A stretch of DNA of 64,000 nt from Ehretia macrophylla (lineage: Eukaryota; Streptophyta; Magnoliopsida; Boraginales; Ehretiaceae): positions 61,205,850-61,269,849 of the forward strand of contig CM075770.1 in NCBI GenBank assembly GCA_037974665.1, written 5' to 3'. Every line of letters begins with the position of its first letter. The first letter of the stretch is position 1. Of the stretch, positions 22,219 through 33,866 are shown piece after piece. The notes below the pieces were generated by a model. It saw nothing but the letters and a program-made list of their open reading frames with translations. It did no database searches and was not told the DNA's origin. A program made the translations under genes and the position numbers.

Positions 22219-24499
22219 GTCACGCCCCGACCCGACCCCGCAACAGGGCAAGCCCGGACCCGACACACGGACGGAGCCTCCTCTGTACCGCGGATGATCC
22301 GAAAACCCTAAAATCAATATAACACTTGCGAAAGCCATATAATAATCAAAACAAGCCAAATTTCTTTAAAAACATACATTTCTTATTATCCAACTTTCCA
22401 AACCAAAAATGCCATGCATACTACACAGGTATTTATGACACTAAACCATTAGCTATTAGCATGCATTTCTTCACTAGTCATCCGAGTATAAGTTACAACA
22501 TTACATTCTTCCAACTTATACAACATAAGACCGTAGAGGTCTCAAGCTAGAAAATATATACAAGGCTACAAGCCTCAAAATTAAGCGACCTCCACGCAAT
22601 ATACATAACAAGCAAGGTTCGCACAAAAACTGGTAACCAACCACCAGCAAAGCAGAGAAGTGCTATCATGGAAACACCTCCACCTACTCCTCCTCCTCTA
22701 TTACCTCGAGAGGGTCTGCTTCAACTACTCTTGTAAAAACATAGTATAGAGATGAATGAGCAAAAACTATTGCTCAGCGAGGGCAATTGGTCTCAAGGAC
22801 GGAGATGAGAGGAGTATGCAATGCAATTAGCCAAGCAATGTATACATATATCATACAGAGATATAATAAAGCCATCAACAAAGCAAGGCAAGCATTAAAG
22901 CTATAAACACTCATTCAAAGGATACGATACTCTTTTCACGAGCAACTTTCATTCAAGAATTCGATGACGACGCGCCGGCCCAAACCACCTTATAACACCA
23001 GTTTGGAATACCCCGGAAGTATCTAACAACCTACGACCCAAATCTCCCTGGGAGGCAACCCAAGCGAGAAAGGGAATAGCAGCGGAGCTAGAGAAACCAA
23101 CACTGGCAACCCAAGGCTACCCAGAGAGGCCCATCACTCACGCGCGAGACACTATGCAATGCAAGACTCGATACAAGACGATAAACAAGCGATAACGCCA
23201 CACATGAGAGAATAACAAAGTAGGTTACTCTCGCACGCAATAGCAGCAATTGATAAGCATTTCAATCCAAAACAACTCAAACAAGTATTTCAAGTAATTC
23301 TAAGCATTCTATAAGCATAAAGTCAAGAAAACACACAAAAACACAAATCGGCCCCAACTATCAAAACGCTACCATTTCCAAACGAGCCACGAGTTCTGGA
23401 AACCGACTTCGCCAACCCTCCTAGGTCACCATAAGGCACGTCTAAAGACCCCGAAACCTTACTTTACCCTAAAACTCACGCAAAGCCTCGATTTCTCCCT
23501 TTCTCATTTGAACTACAACTATAACAACCAAACGCCCAACCAACCCCACAATCCCACCAAAAGTGCTCCCATGGCTTCCCAAAGCAATGCCAACACGCAA
23601 AATGAGAAAACGCTAAAGTTGACCTAAACGATCCCGACTTTCCCAAAGGCATAATTCTCATTTTTTCCACTACGCAACCCAAACAAACCACACATTTTAG
23701 CATTCTAGCATACCTAGCACGTTTCTACATCAACGGAAAGCATAACAGCGCAATTTTAACGTTTCAAGGTTTTACTATTAATAAAACACTATTCATTTAA
23801 CAATTTAATTTGCAATCACAACATTTAACCACATAAAATGTTACAAAGCTATAAATACATGTTCTACAAATGCCAAGGAACATTCTAGAAGCATCAAATC
23901 GCTTTAAATAACGATCTACGGATAAATCTCAAAATTGACAAAGTTAACATACATAACGTTTAAATGCGCAAATAACATGCTTCCCTCATCTCAGGTACTC
24001 CTAGTCGCTAGGAAAACAACGATAGTTGCCTCGGAAATCACCCCGCACGAGCTCTCACGAAGATTGATCGATTGGAAGTTGAAATCTTTTTTTTTCTCTC
24101 TTGGAAACTCACGGCCTGCCCTCACTGTTTTGCTGCTGTTTTTCTTTTTATTTTGCTTAGTTTTTAGCTTATTTAAGAGTTAAATGGTCAAAGGGTCAAA
24201 GGGCTAGGTCAACAACTTAAAAACTTGGTCAAAAGGGCCTATTTTGTGCGTTTTAAAGCCATTTTAGCTAAGGTAAGATCAATTAAAGCTAGCAACATTT
24301 AAAATATAAAATTTAAGTCATCTAAATACTAGTTTCACTATTTACTGAGAACTAGAAATCGTTATCTAGCTATCGCTCCTTAAATGCAATGCACGTTGCG
24401 ACGGCGAGAAAGTAACAATTAATTCACAAAGAATTTAAGGAAATATAATTTTCAAAATAATAAACAAGGAATTTTTACATTCCGGGCTCGGGTATTACA
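22219..24499 (-). repeat. Tekay-type 5' LTR
   Basis: About 2281 bp. Compared with the 3' LTR it has scattered transitions and a three-base indel in an A run near 22407. This copy would carry the active promoter for the minus-strand element. Confidence 0.95.
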
Positions 24500-26214
24500 A
24501 AGACTGTCTTTAAAACAGATTCAAAGTGAAATTTTGTATAATTTTTACAAGTCAAAAATAGATGCAAAAATCTATCCTAACTTTTTGTCAAACACATTCC
24601 AAAAATTAATCATGAGAAATGCAATCTACTATCTTAAACCTATTCTGCAATTAATGATAAACATGATAAGAGAACCTTTTGCAAATTTTTCTCAAATAGG
24701 TACTCTTATTGGAAATCGACTATTGATTGCTTCGGGGTACATATTTAGAAGTAAACTAAGCATATTAAGTTCATAAAATTCTCAACTTTCAAGTTATGCA
24801 AACAGATTGGACCTTGATATTCTTATCTACATTTGTAATCAAACTCTTGATCATGCCTTAACCCTTTAACATTTTCCAGAAATATAAAAGTACAACTAAT
24901 AAAACCTCTATATAGTGTTCAGTTTCCTTTGCTTTCTGAATATCCCATGTAGCGGGCTTTAAGGCCAACAATCCCCTTCCATTATGATTGAAGATGCCAG
25001 GTTTCAAAGGGACCCTTACGTGCCTTAATCACCCGAGATATCCAGACTCAAAACCTTATACTATAGCACATATCCCAAATTACAATGTTTAGGATAGTGT
25101 TACTTAGAGATTTACAACATATTTACACCAAAAATTTATTCAACAACACAGGTATGTACAACTTTTTTTCCTTTTTCTATTTTTTTTTCATTGTTTTCTT
25201 TGTTTTTCTTTTTCTTTTTTCTTTTTTTTAGAGTGTACATACAGACAGAATAACGTAATATATTGTACAGACATGGCATAAGGGTTCAGGTTTCAATCAC
25301 AAGAAGTTCTTATAACAAACGATAATCTTATCTTAGTTGTTTCGTAATCACATACCTATCAATTGAAGAAAAGAAGAACAGCTAGGTTTACTAATGAATA
25401 CAATACCCCAAAGTTTTTCTTACAGAATTTCCTCAGAGTTTTTCATAATACATAGCTAACAATAAAAGTTCTCAAATCATCTTCCTTTAAATAAGTAAGA
25501 TATCAAATACTCTTTCTGATGAACACAAATAGTGTATTTCTTGCATATTTTGAAAAAGATTTTCATGAAATACATGCACCCCCACACCGAAACTTTGCTT
25601 GTCCTTAAGCAAATAACAATGTAAGATAGTGAGAGTGTAATATGCAAGAAAGAATATAATGACAAATGCTACATCCCCAAACCTATGGTTTGCTTACTCT
25701 ACAGCGCATATTGATCAGGTATAAAGGGAAATGTAGTAAGGAAAGATATCACCTGATGTGAAGCATTATTATGTTGATGTCAAAGCCTTTCTACTAACTT
25801 TTGCCAAAAGATGTATCATTCTGCAATTAAAGATTAGTAGACACAACATTTTACAGATTATCATCAACACAACAAAAATAAAAGTTAGCTATACTAAAAA
25901 TAAAAATAATAAAACAAATATATAAGGGAGAAATCACAAAGAAATATGGTCACGGAAAATAACTAATATATTAAGCAAATAATTTAACTACCCAGACCAT
26001 TTAACCTCTTTTATGGGGTTCAAGAGTTATCTATAAATACATAAACAAAGTAAATACAGAGGACTAAAGAAATCATAAAATCACATAGACAAAGGAAAAT
26101 AAACACATATAAGCATTTTAAAAATCTAGGTTGCCTCCTAGTAGCGCTAAGTTTAACGTCTTCAGCCAGATGGTTGTGCTGAGTTGTAATGCCTTTAGCT
26201 TGGCAGAATCTCAT
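24500..26214 (-). other. Athila 3' non-coding region (continued), no env-like gene
   Basis: About 1.7 kb downstream of the integrase, where some Athila elements carry an env-like ORF. Both strands show only short, unconvincing ORFs. The stretch contains a T/C-rich low-complexity tract (25158-25231) and two extra polypurine-like cassettes (about 25575-25610 and 25671-25695). Confidence 0.65.
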
Positions 26215-27186
26215 TTATGGAATGCCTGCAAGGTCCTGAAGTTCTACAGATTCAACTTCATGAGGAACCATATTTGGATTGAATGCATGTTTCAATCTTT
26301 GTCCATTGACTGTGATGACATGCCCATCTGTGAGATTTTTAATTAAGATAACTCCAGAAGGATATACTTTAACCACTTCATAAGGACCATCCCATCTTGT
26401 TCTTAACTTTCCTGGGAAGAACTTCAATTTGGAGTTAAACAACCAAACTTTATCAGAAGGAGAGAAAGTTTTTCTTAAAATAGATCTATCATGAATCCTC
26501 TTCATTCTCTCTTTGTAGAGCTTGGCATTCTCATAAGCTTCGGAATGAAGCTCTTCCAGTTCACTCAACGCCAACTTCCTACCTTCACCTGCCTGTTGTA
26601 AGTCAAAGTTCAAGGCCTTAATAGCCCAATAGGCTTTATGCTCTAATTCAACAGGGAGGTGGCAAGCTTTACCGTATACTAATCTATACGGGGACATACC
26701 GATGGGAGTTTTGAAAGCAGTACGGTAGGCCCATAATGCGTCATGCAGACGACTTGACCAATCTTTGCGATCGGGCCTAACCGTTTTATGAAGAATTGAC
26801 TTAATCTCCCTATTTGATACCTCCACTTGCCTACTTGTTTGTGGGTGGTAAGGCGTTGCTATCTTGTGGTGGACAGAGTATTTTCTCAATAAGGCTTCTA
26901 GTGTCCTGTGACGGAAATGCTGTCCTCCGTCACTTATAAGCGCGCGTGGCACCCCAAATCCAGAAAATATATTCTCTTTAATGAACTTGACCACAACTTT
27001 GTGGTCATTGGTTCGGGTTGCCACTGCTTCTACCCACTTGAAAACATAGTCCACACCAACAAGAATATAAGAATAGCCTCAGGAATGAGGGAAATGACCC
27101 ATGAAGTCTATACCCCATACATCGAATATTTCACAAATGAGGATGGGTGTAAGGGGCATCATGTCCCTTCTTGAAATAGAGCCAGC
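26215..27186 (-). pseudogene. Athila integrase core and C-terminal part
   Basis: The minus strand after the CPQCQ zinc-finger end has a TAA at 27187, a TGA at 27081-27079, then an open frame to 26215. The catalytic triad is visible: Asp in GIDFMG, Asp in [10 protein letters not shown], Glu in [13 protein letters not shown]. The C-terminal domain has [21 protein letters not shown] and [10 protein letters not shown]. Residues look complete but the two stops prevent synthesis as one protein. Confidence 0.88.
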
Positions 27187-27732
27187 TTATTGACATTGTG
27201 GGCAATTTTTACACATTTGCTGGGCATCTTTGAAAAGAGTGGGCCAAAAGAACCCACTTTGAAGGACTTTGGCAGCCGTCCTTTTTCCTTCAAAATGTCC
27301 ACCACATGCTTCAGAGTGGCAGAATTGGAGTATACTGTCAAATTCTTCCTCAGGTATACATCTCCTAATGACTTGATTGACACAAATCTTAAAAAGATAG
27401 GGATCTTCCCAGATAAAGGACTTGACTTGTGCCCTGAACCGTTCTTTTTCTCTTTTACCCCAGTGAGTTGGAAACTCTTGGGCAGCCAAATAATTGACAA
27501 AGTGGGCATACCACGGGGTCTTATGTGAGATGGAAAAAAGTTGTTCATCAGGGAACGTGTCTTTGAAAGGCAAAGAATCAATAGGAGAATCACGTATAAG
27601 ACGTGATAGATGATCGGCGACAGAATTCTCGCTTCCTTTCTTGTCCTTGATCTCAAGGTCAAACTCTTGAAGGAGTAATAGCCAACGGATTAGACGGGGC
27701 TTTGTATCCTTTTTGGTTAGTAAATACCACAA
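27187..27732 (-). pseudogene. Athila RNase H end and integrase zinc finger
   Basis: Frame with [20 protein letters not shown] (end of RNase H), [10 protein letters not shown] and the HHCC finger ([11 protein letters not shown] ... CKNCPQCQ). It is one base out of frame with the RT ORF upstream: the shift lies near 27775, between the YILG and KVIVYTDHA segments. Confidence 0.87.
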
Positions 27733-27755
27733 AGCTGCGTGGTCCGTGTATACTA

Positions 27756-29351
27756 TTACTTTGGAGAGCCTAGGATGTAAGATCTGAATTTGTCCAATGA
27801 GAATACTACAGCCAGCAATTCCTTTTCAGTGGTTGTATAGTTCTTTTGTGCATCGTCCAAGGTTTTGCTGGCATAATATATCACGGTAGGCAGTTTATCC
27901 CTACGCTGTCCTAATACAGCTCCCACTGCATAGTCTGATGCATCACACATTATCTCAAAGGGGAGACTGTAGTCAGGAGGTTGGATGATAGGAGCAGAGG
28001 ATAGTAAGGATTTAAGTTTCTCAAAAGCTTCTGAGCACTTGTCATCAAATTTGAACTCAGTATCATTTGCTAGAAGACTAGAGAGTGGTCGGGCTATATG
28101 GCTGAAATCCTTGATGAAACGTCGATAAAAACCGGCATGACCAAGGAATGATCGGATATCACGCACCGTCTTGGGTGCGGGCAGCTTTTCTATTAGCTCG
28201 ACTTTGGCTGGGTCCACATGGATTCCATCATGTGTAACAACATGACCCAGAACTATACCTTGCCTAACCATAAAGTGGCTCTTTTCCCAACTTAGAACCA
28301 AATTTGTTTCAACGCATCGGTCTAACACTAGAGAAAGGTATATGAGGCACTCTTCGAAGGTAGTTCCAAATACTGAGAAGTCATCCATAAAGACTTCCAT
28401 GAACTTTTCGATCATGTCTGAGAAAAGAGCCATCACACATCTTTGAAACGTCGCAGGAGCATTGCAAAGACCGAAAGGCATGCGTCGGAACGCAAAGGTC
28501 CCATAAGGGCATGTGAATGTAGTCTTTTCCTGATCTTCAGGAAAGACTGGGATTTGGTTATATCCCGAATACCCATCCAGAAAGAAGTAATAGCCTTGTC
28601 TGGCTATTCTATCTAGGACTTGGTCAAGAAAGGGTAAAGGGAAGTGGTCTTTCCTTGTTTTGGAATTGAGCTTTCTATAATCAATGCATACACGCCACCC
28701 TGTTGTGATGCATGTAGAAATTAGCTCACTTTTATCATTCGGAACCACAGTAATCCCAGATTTCTTCGGTACCACTTGTACTGGACTTACCCATGGACTA
28801 TCAGAAATTGGGTATATAATACCCGCATCAAGCAACTTAATGATCTCCTTATGGACGACATCACCCATCTTTGGGTTTAGTCTTCTCTGAAATTCTCGAG
28901 AAGGAGTAACTCCTTCCTCGAGATGAATTTTGTGCATACACACAGAGGGATCAATGCCTTTCAAGTCAGAAATCGTCCAACCTATCGCCTCTTTATGGGT
29001 ACCTAGGACTTTTAACAGTCTGTCTTTAGGGTCGGGAGTCAAATCCGAGGCAATGATGACTGGAAGAGTCTTATCAGGTCCTAAGTAGGCATACTTAAGA
29101 TGTTGGGGCAAGGTTTTGAGTTCCAAAACTGGTAGGGACTCAATTGTGGGACATTCTAAAACTTCAGGGAAATGAGTTGTTACTTGATCGTCCTTATTTG
29201 GATCAACAACAACGGAAGCAGAGGCGACCATTTCAGGAGAAATGTCGCATTCATACAAAAGTCGTTCTAACTCAGCTATTTCTTGATTAGGAGTTAGAAT
29301 CAATTGGGCAAACTCATCTATACATGAGTCAATGGTATCAACATGGAATCA
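27756..29351 (-). pseudogene. Athila reverse transcriptase and RNase H
   Basis: Open frame of about 515 codons. RT motifs: SPWVSPVQVVPKKSG, WRVCIDYRKLN, FMDD at about residues 305-308 (Athila-type variant of YxDD), LGHVV. RNase H begins FEIMCDASDYAVGAVLGQR with catalytic Asp and has [14 protein letters not shown] at 29351-29349 separates it from the protease, and the frame ends at 27756 by the frameshift noted for the next part. Confidence 0.9.
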
Positions 29352-30523
29352 TTCTTCTTCCTCATCTTGATTCAATTTATTGGCTGCATCAGCAACCCTT
29401 AGCTTAGTTCTCATGTTCCCAAATGTTAGTTCTATCATACCCGTCCTACAATAGATAACAGCATCAGCTGTTGCTAGGAATGGTCTGCCTAGTAAAACGG
29501 GAGTAGTATTTTTGTTATCAGGGCCTAAATCCATATCTAACACAATGAAGTCTACTGGGAATGAGAATTCTCCTACTCTAACGATCACATCTTCTACAAT
29601 ACCTCGAAGTCGTCACTCAGATCTATCTGCCAATTGGAGGTCACATTAGTCGGTGTTAACACTCCAAGACCTAACCTTTGGTAGACTGTGTGAGGGATGA
29701 GGTTAACACTAGATCCTAAGTCTAGCAAGGCGCTTTCTATGCGTTGGTCATTAATTAAGCATGGAATGGTGAAAGCTCCTGGGTCACTGCACTTCTGAGG
29801 CAGTCCTCTAGTGCAGATATTGCTAACCTTTTCAGTAAGACGGACCTTCTTAGGAATGGAGTTGGTCCGTCTCTTTTTCACACATAAATCCTTCAGAAAT
29901 TTGGCATAGGCTGGAATCTGTTGTATTACCTCAACTAATGACAAATTGATCTTAATATCTTTCAGATGCTCTAAGACATTGAGTTGTTTAGGATCATCAG
30001 TCGGCTTTGGACGGGACAGAGCTGTGGGAAAAGGTGCTCGTGAGGATGGTTCAACTATAGGCTCCACCGTTAGGTTTTTATTCCTACGGCAATCTTTAAC
30101 ATCTTTGCTTAAAACCTCAATCTCAGATTCCTCTAATTCCTCAATTTCTTCTGGAACATCCCTAACCTTTACTCTAACCTGGTTATCAATGGTTTTCCCA
30201 CTCCTAAGGGTAACTACAGCCTTGGCCTGTTCTTGTACTGTCTCAGTTTGGACAGTACTACACTGTCCTCGTGGATTTACCACGGTCTGAGATGGAAGCT
30301 TACCCTCGTCTCTCTTACTTAAAGTTTGGGCCATCTGCCCGATTTGTCCCTCAAGTTTAGCAATAGACTGTTGTTGAACTTGAAACATTTGCATAAGTTT
30401 GTCAAATTTGTCATCAGATGATGACTGTGCAGGAGGAAGAGCTGGGACATTGTTCCGTTGTGTTCTGAACGGATTGTCCTGTTGGACTGGATAGTAACCG
30501 GGAAGGTTATTATTTTGTGGCCT
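29352..30523 (-). pseudogene. Athila gag C-terminal linker and aspartic protease
   Basis: After a TAG at about 30524 the frame continues through a Gln-rich coiled segment (QMFQVQQQSIAKLEGQIGQM) and an acidic region into a retropepsin: ALLDLGSSVNLIP, with Leu in place of the usual Ser/Thr after the catalytic Asp as often in Athila. A one-base shift near 29640, plus a TGA just after it, separates this from the rest (VRVGEFSFPVDFIV, LLGRPFLATADAVI). Confidence 0.87.
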
Positions 30524-31774
30524 CTAATATTGCTGTTGAGGGAATCGATTGTCAACATTTCCTTGCTGACTTTGTTGATGAGGCTCATAGTTTCCTTGTC
30601 TTTTTTGATATTGATGTTGAGGAAACTGAGTCTCTTGATTCCCTTGTCGCCATAAAAATGCGGGATTGTCTCGCCAGCCTGGATTATACGTGTTAGAATA
30701 CGGATTGTAATTCCTTGTATATCCTTGGGCGGCACAAATTTGTTCTTGCATGAATTCAGGAAATTGTGAACCGATTGGACAGTCTAGAGTAGAGTGATCT
30801 ATTGCAGAACATACGGTACAAACTTCCGTGATCTGAGGAGCTGAAGTAGAAGAAGACCCTAGAGAGATGAATTTTTCTAGTTGATGAGCTAGGGCATCTA
30901 CTTTGTCAGTCAATTAGGAATTAGAACTAGAGTTAACTTCAAACAATGCCCTATTTTGGGGATTTTGGGTGCTCTTACTCTCTCTGTCATCAGCAGTGTT
31001 TTGGAGAGAGTCTTCAGCAATATTTTCTATTCTTCTCCAAGCTTCGTCCGCTGTGAGGTTATAGAAACCTCCATTGCTCATTGCATTAACTATCATCTTA
31101 TTATGAGGGGTAAGACCTTTGAAGAAATAATGCAAGAGTTCGGGACGATCAAACCCATGATGAGGACACTGATTCTTAAGATCGTTAAACTTTTCCCATG
31201 ATTCATGAAATGGCTCTAAGTCTGACTGTGCGAATGTCATGATGCCTGTTCGCAGAGTAGTAGTCTTAGCCATTGGGAAGAACCTATGTAAAAATTTCCG
31301 AATAAGTTCTCCCCAAGAAGTGATCACTCCTGCGTCTAGATGATTTAGCCATTGTTTGGCTTTATCTTTCAATGAAAAGGGAAACAGACGCAGGTGAATA
31401 TTTTCACGGCTCACATTAGGAATGTGAAGCGTTGTGCATGCTTCAATGAATTGCACGATGTGAGCGTGAGGATTTTCATTGCTTTTTCCATAGAAGGAAG
31501 GAAGCATTGAAATAGTCCCTGTTTTGAGCTCAAAATTTATATTGCCAAGAGTCGGTGGGGCTATGGCAAATTCAGGGTCAAAATCACCTGGTGAAAAATG
31601 TTGACGTAAAGTCATCGGTTGGTTCACAGGTTGATTAACAGGCTGAGCTATAGGAAGAGGCGGGATATTTACTTCTTGATCTGCCATTGGGAATTTTAAC
31701 TTCCTATACAAATTTTTCTCGAGCTCAGGATCAAACGGGGCGAGTTCTGGATCCAAAGAACGACGCCCGTGCAT
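30524..31774 (-). pseudogene. Athila gag
   Basis: ATG at 31774 (MHGRRSLDPELAPFDPE) is the usual Athila gag start. The capsid-like part (FYGKSNENPHAHIVQFIEAC, LFPFSLKDKAKQWLNHLD, FFPMAKTTTLR) is well kept. A TAA at 30916-30914 interrupts it before LTDKVDALAHQLEKF and a partial Cys-containing finger (VCSAIDHSTLDC). The next stop is a TAG near 30524. Gag forms the particle that packages element RNA. Confidence 0.9.
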
Positions 31775-32156
31775 ACAACGACTTATAAACTTTAAATACG
31801 AAATAAAATTACAAGATTAAAAAATATTAATATACTTTACAAGCAGTAATAGATAAAAGCTTATTGATCAGATGAATCATTAAAATGACTCATTTTCCAA
31901 GCAATCAAAATTCTTAAAATTTAAATTTTTTTTAAAAAAAAAATTAAAAAATTAAAAAAATAATTTTTTAAAAAAATAAAAATAAAAATAAAAATATTTA
32001 AAAAAATATATATATATATTTATTACTTTATTTATTTAATTTTTTTATTATTTATTTTTATTTTATTTTATTTTTTTATTTTTAAATAAAACGGATAAAA
32101 TAAACACTTAAACAATTTCACAAATACTTTTATCAAAAACTAAACTATACCGTGCC
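31775..32156 (-). other. Athila 5' leader with AT-only low-complexity tract
   Basis: Between primer site and gag. 31915-32095 is almost pure A/T with homopolymer runs and a short (ta) stretch near 32008-32020. No gene is seen. Confidence 0.7.
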
Positions 32157-32174
32157 TCCTCGGCAACGGCGCCA
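32157..32174 (-). other. Athila tRNA-Asp-type primer-binding site
   Basis: The minus strand reads TGGCGCCGTTGCCGAGGA a few bases inside the 5' LTR. This primer type is typical of Athila and related lineages. Confidence 0.85.
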
Positions 32175-32180
32175 AAAACT

Positions 32181-33866
32181 TGATGCGATCGGGTTGTGCG
32201 TTAAAATGTGCGCAAAATAACCAAGTTAAAATACCCGCAAGTGCACGGATCTTTATAGTGTAGTGTGCTCTGAGTGCGGAATCGTACCACAGGGAAGCTT
32301 GCTAGTTTAAGTTAGTGAAGTAGTGTGAAAGTGTTAAAGCACTTAAGTGACAAGTCGGCAGTTGGTCTGAGTAACGTGCGAGAAATGTAAACTAAATTAA
32401 ACTAACTAAATTATCTAAGTTATACTAAGTATTAGTGGAATACGAGAGGTGGTGATCTAGGGGTTTGAACATATAAATGAGGCAATTAAAATAGGTTTGA
32501 TATCTAGTTTATCTAATTCTGCAAGGGCTTAAGCTACAAGCATACACCCAATTAAGCTAAAAGCTATAGACCTAGTTAATCTACTTAGCTTATTTTAACC
32601 AAGTACAACAAGGAAAACTAAACTAAGGAATTAACCTTACAGATAGAAACTATGGTACAACCTATAGTTTCATGGAGTCTATGGTACAACCTATAGACTC
32701 ACGATTAAAACAATTATATGGCACTAAAGTAATGCATTCATAATATTAACTACAAGTATAATATTTATGAAGCAAAAGTAAAGCAATCATAACGTCTACT
32801 TAAAAGCATTACGTATGAAATACTTAATTAAAACAAGCCATACATTGCAATATGAATTGAATAAACTATATCTGAAACCGTATATTAAAATACGATCATT
32901 TACAATATTCACCCCTATATATCAATCTACTCAGACATAAATGAATACAAGTTATGTAAATAAAAGAGAGTCAAGAAAGGCTCCCCCATATTGACGAACG
33001 CGTATTTCTGATTCCTGAAATTTGAGCAGAGGTTTGACGCAAAATAGCTATTCGGGCGGAGCTAATTTCTCCCGAATAAGAATTATTAGGGATGAGTTTT
33101 CGCAGAATAAAAGCTTTCCTATTAAAAGCTATTCGGGCAGAACCTCCCCCGGATAATAACAACTTGAGTCGGACTTCCCCCTAAAAGTAGCTATTCGGGC
33201 AAAATTTTCTCGAATAAGAGCTACCTAGGCGGGACTTCCCACGTATTCTACTACTACTTAATTAACTAAAACTAAAATCTAAAACTAAATAGAATTAACT
33301 CGGAATTATATCAAAAATATTGATAATACTCCAAAATTAACTCAAGAATTCTCAAAGGGTTGAAGCTCTATTGATAGGCAAAAATTCTGAAATAGTTGAC
33401 TTTTTTTTCGTTTGTTGACTTTGACCAGATTGTTGACCGCAGCATTTTTGGGCATTTTTCACTGTTTTGACCCTCCAAACGATGGAATTTGGCTAAAATC
33501 ACGCCGCGCGTAGGACAAAGTCCTGCATTGTGCTCAGAATGCTATTTCTACCCGAAAAACTGATATCATTTGCCAAAAACGGACATGGGTCACTATTTGA
33601 GATCATCTGGGTCAATGTTCCGAGTCCGATTTCTTGCTAGTTTCAGCCAAGTTTCTTTTCTATGAGCTTCGTTCTTCAACCGCTTCTCATGCTTTCCCAT
33701 TCTTATTTCTTGACTTGCAATTTGGATCATTTCGAGCCTGATTCTTCACTTTTCAGTATTTTCCTACATTGCATCGAAAGTATCAAAGTGTTGCATTTAT
33801 TCCAGAGTTAAGATACAAATGCAGTAAAAATACCATAGTTTGAGTGCTGTAAATACAGTCACATCA
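32181..33866 (-). repeat. Athila-type 5' LTR
   Basis: About 1686 bp, same ends as 13270-14951. Contains the same tatggtacaacctatag direct repeat and the attcggg/cccgaat block. Followed by TSD TAAGT at 33867-33871. Confidence 0.93.

Larger units (their letters stand above)
14992..24499 (-). mobile_element. Full-length Tekay/Del-type chromovirus (Ty3/gypsy)
   Basis: LTRs at 14992-17277 and 22219-24499 (TGTCACG to TATTACA on the plus strand) flank one gag-pol ORF on the minus strand, with tRNA-Met primer site and polypurine tract in the right places. Five-base target duplication AAGAC is present at 14987-14991 and 24500-24504. It is inserted in the 3' non-coding part of the Athila-type element, 40 bp from its LTR. 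Total length is 9508 bp. By eye the LTRs differ at about 3% in the first 235 bp, so the insertion is not very recent but younger than its host element. Confidence 0.97.
13270..33866 (-). mobile_element. Athila-type Ty3/gypsy retrotransposon, nested host of a Tekay-type element
   Basis: Two LTRs of about 1.68 kb (13270-14951 and 32181-33866) flank gag, protease, RT-RNase H and integrase on the minus strand. LTR ends are TGATG...CATCA. Target duplication TAAGT is present on both sides. The primer site is of tRNA-Asp type and the gag and RT (FMDD) are typical of the Athila lineage. The element measures about 11.1 kb once the nested 9.5-kb insertion is removed. By eye the LTRs differ at roughly 3-5% of positions in sampled stretches. 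Multiple stops and two frameshifts make it non-autonomous. Confidence 0.92.

Noticed and set aside
24534..24776. Plus-strand 80-aa ORF considered as an env-like or host gene
   Set aside because: AT-rich, no recognisable domain, and opposite to the element's sense strand.
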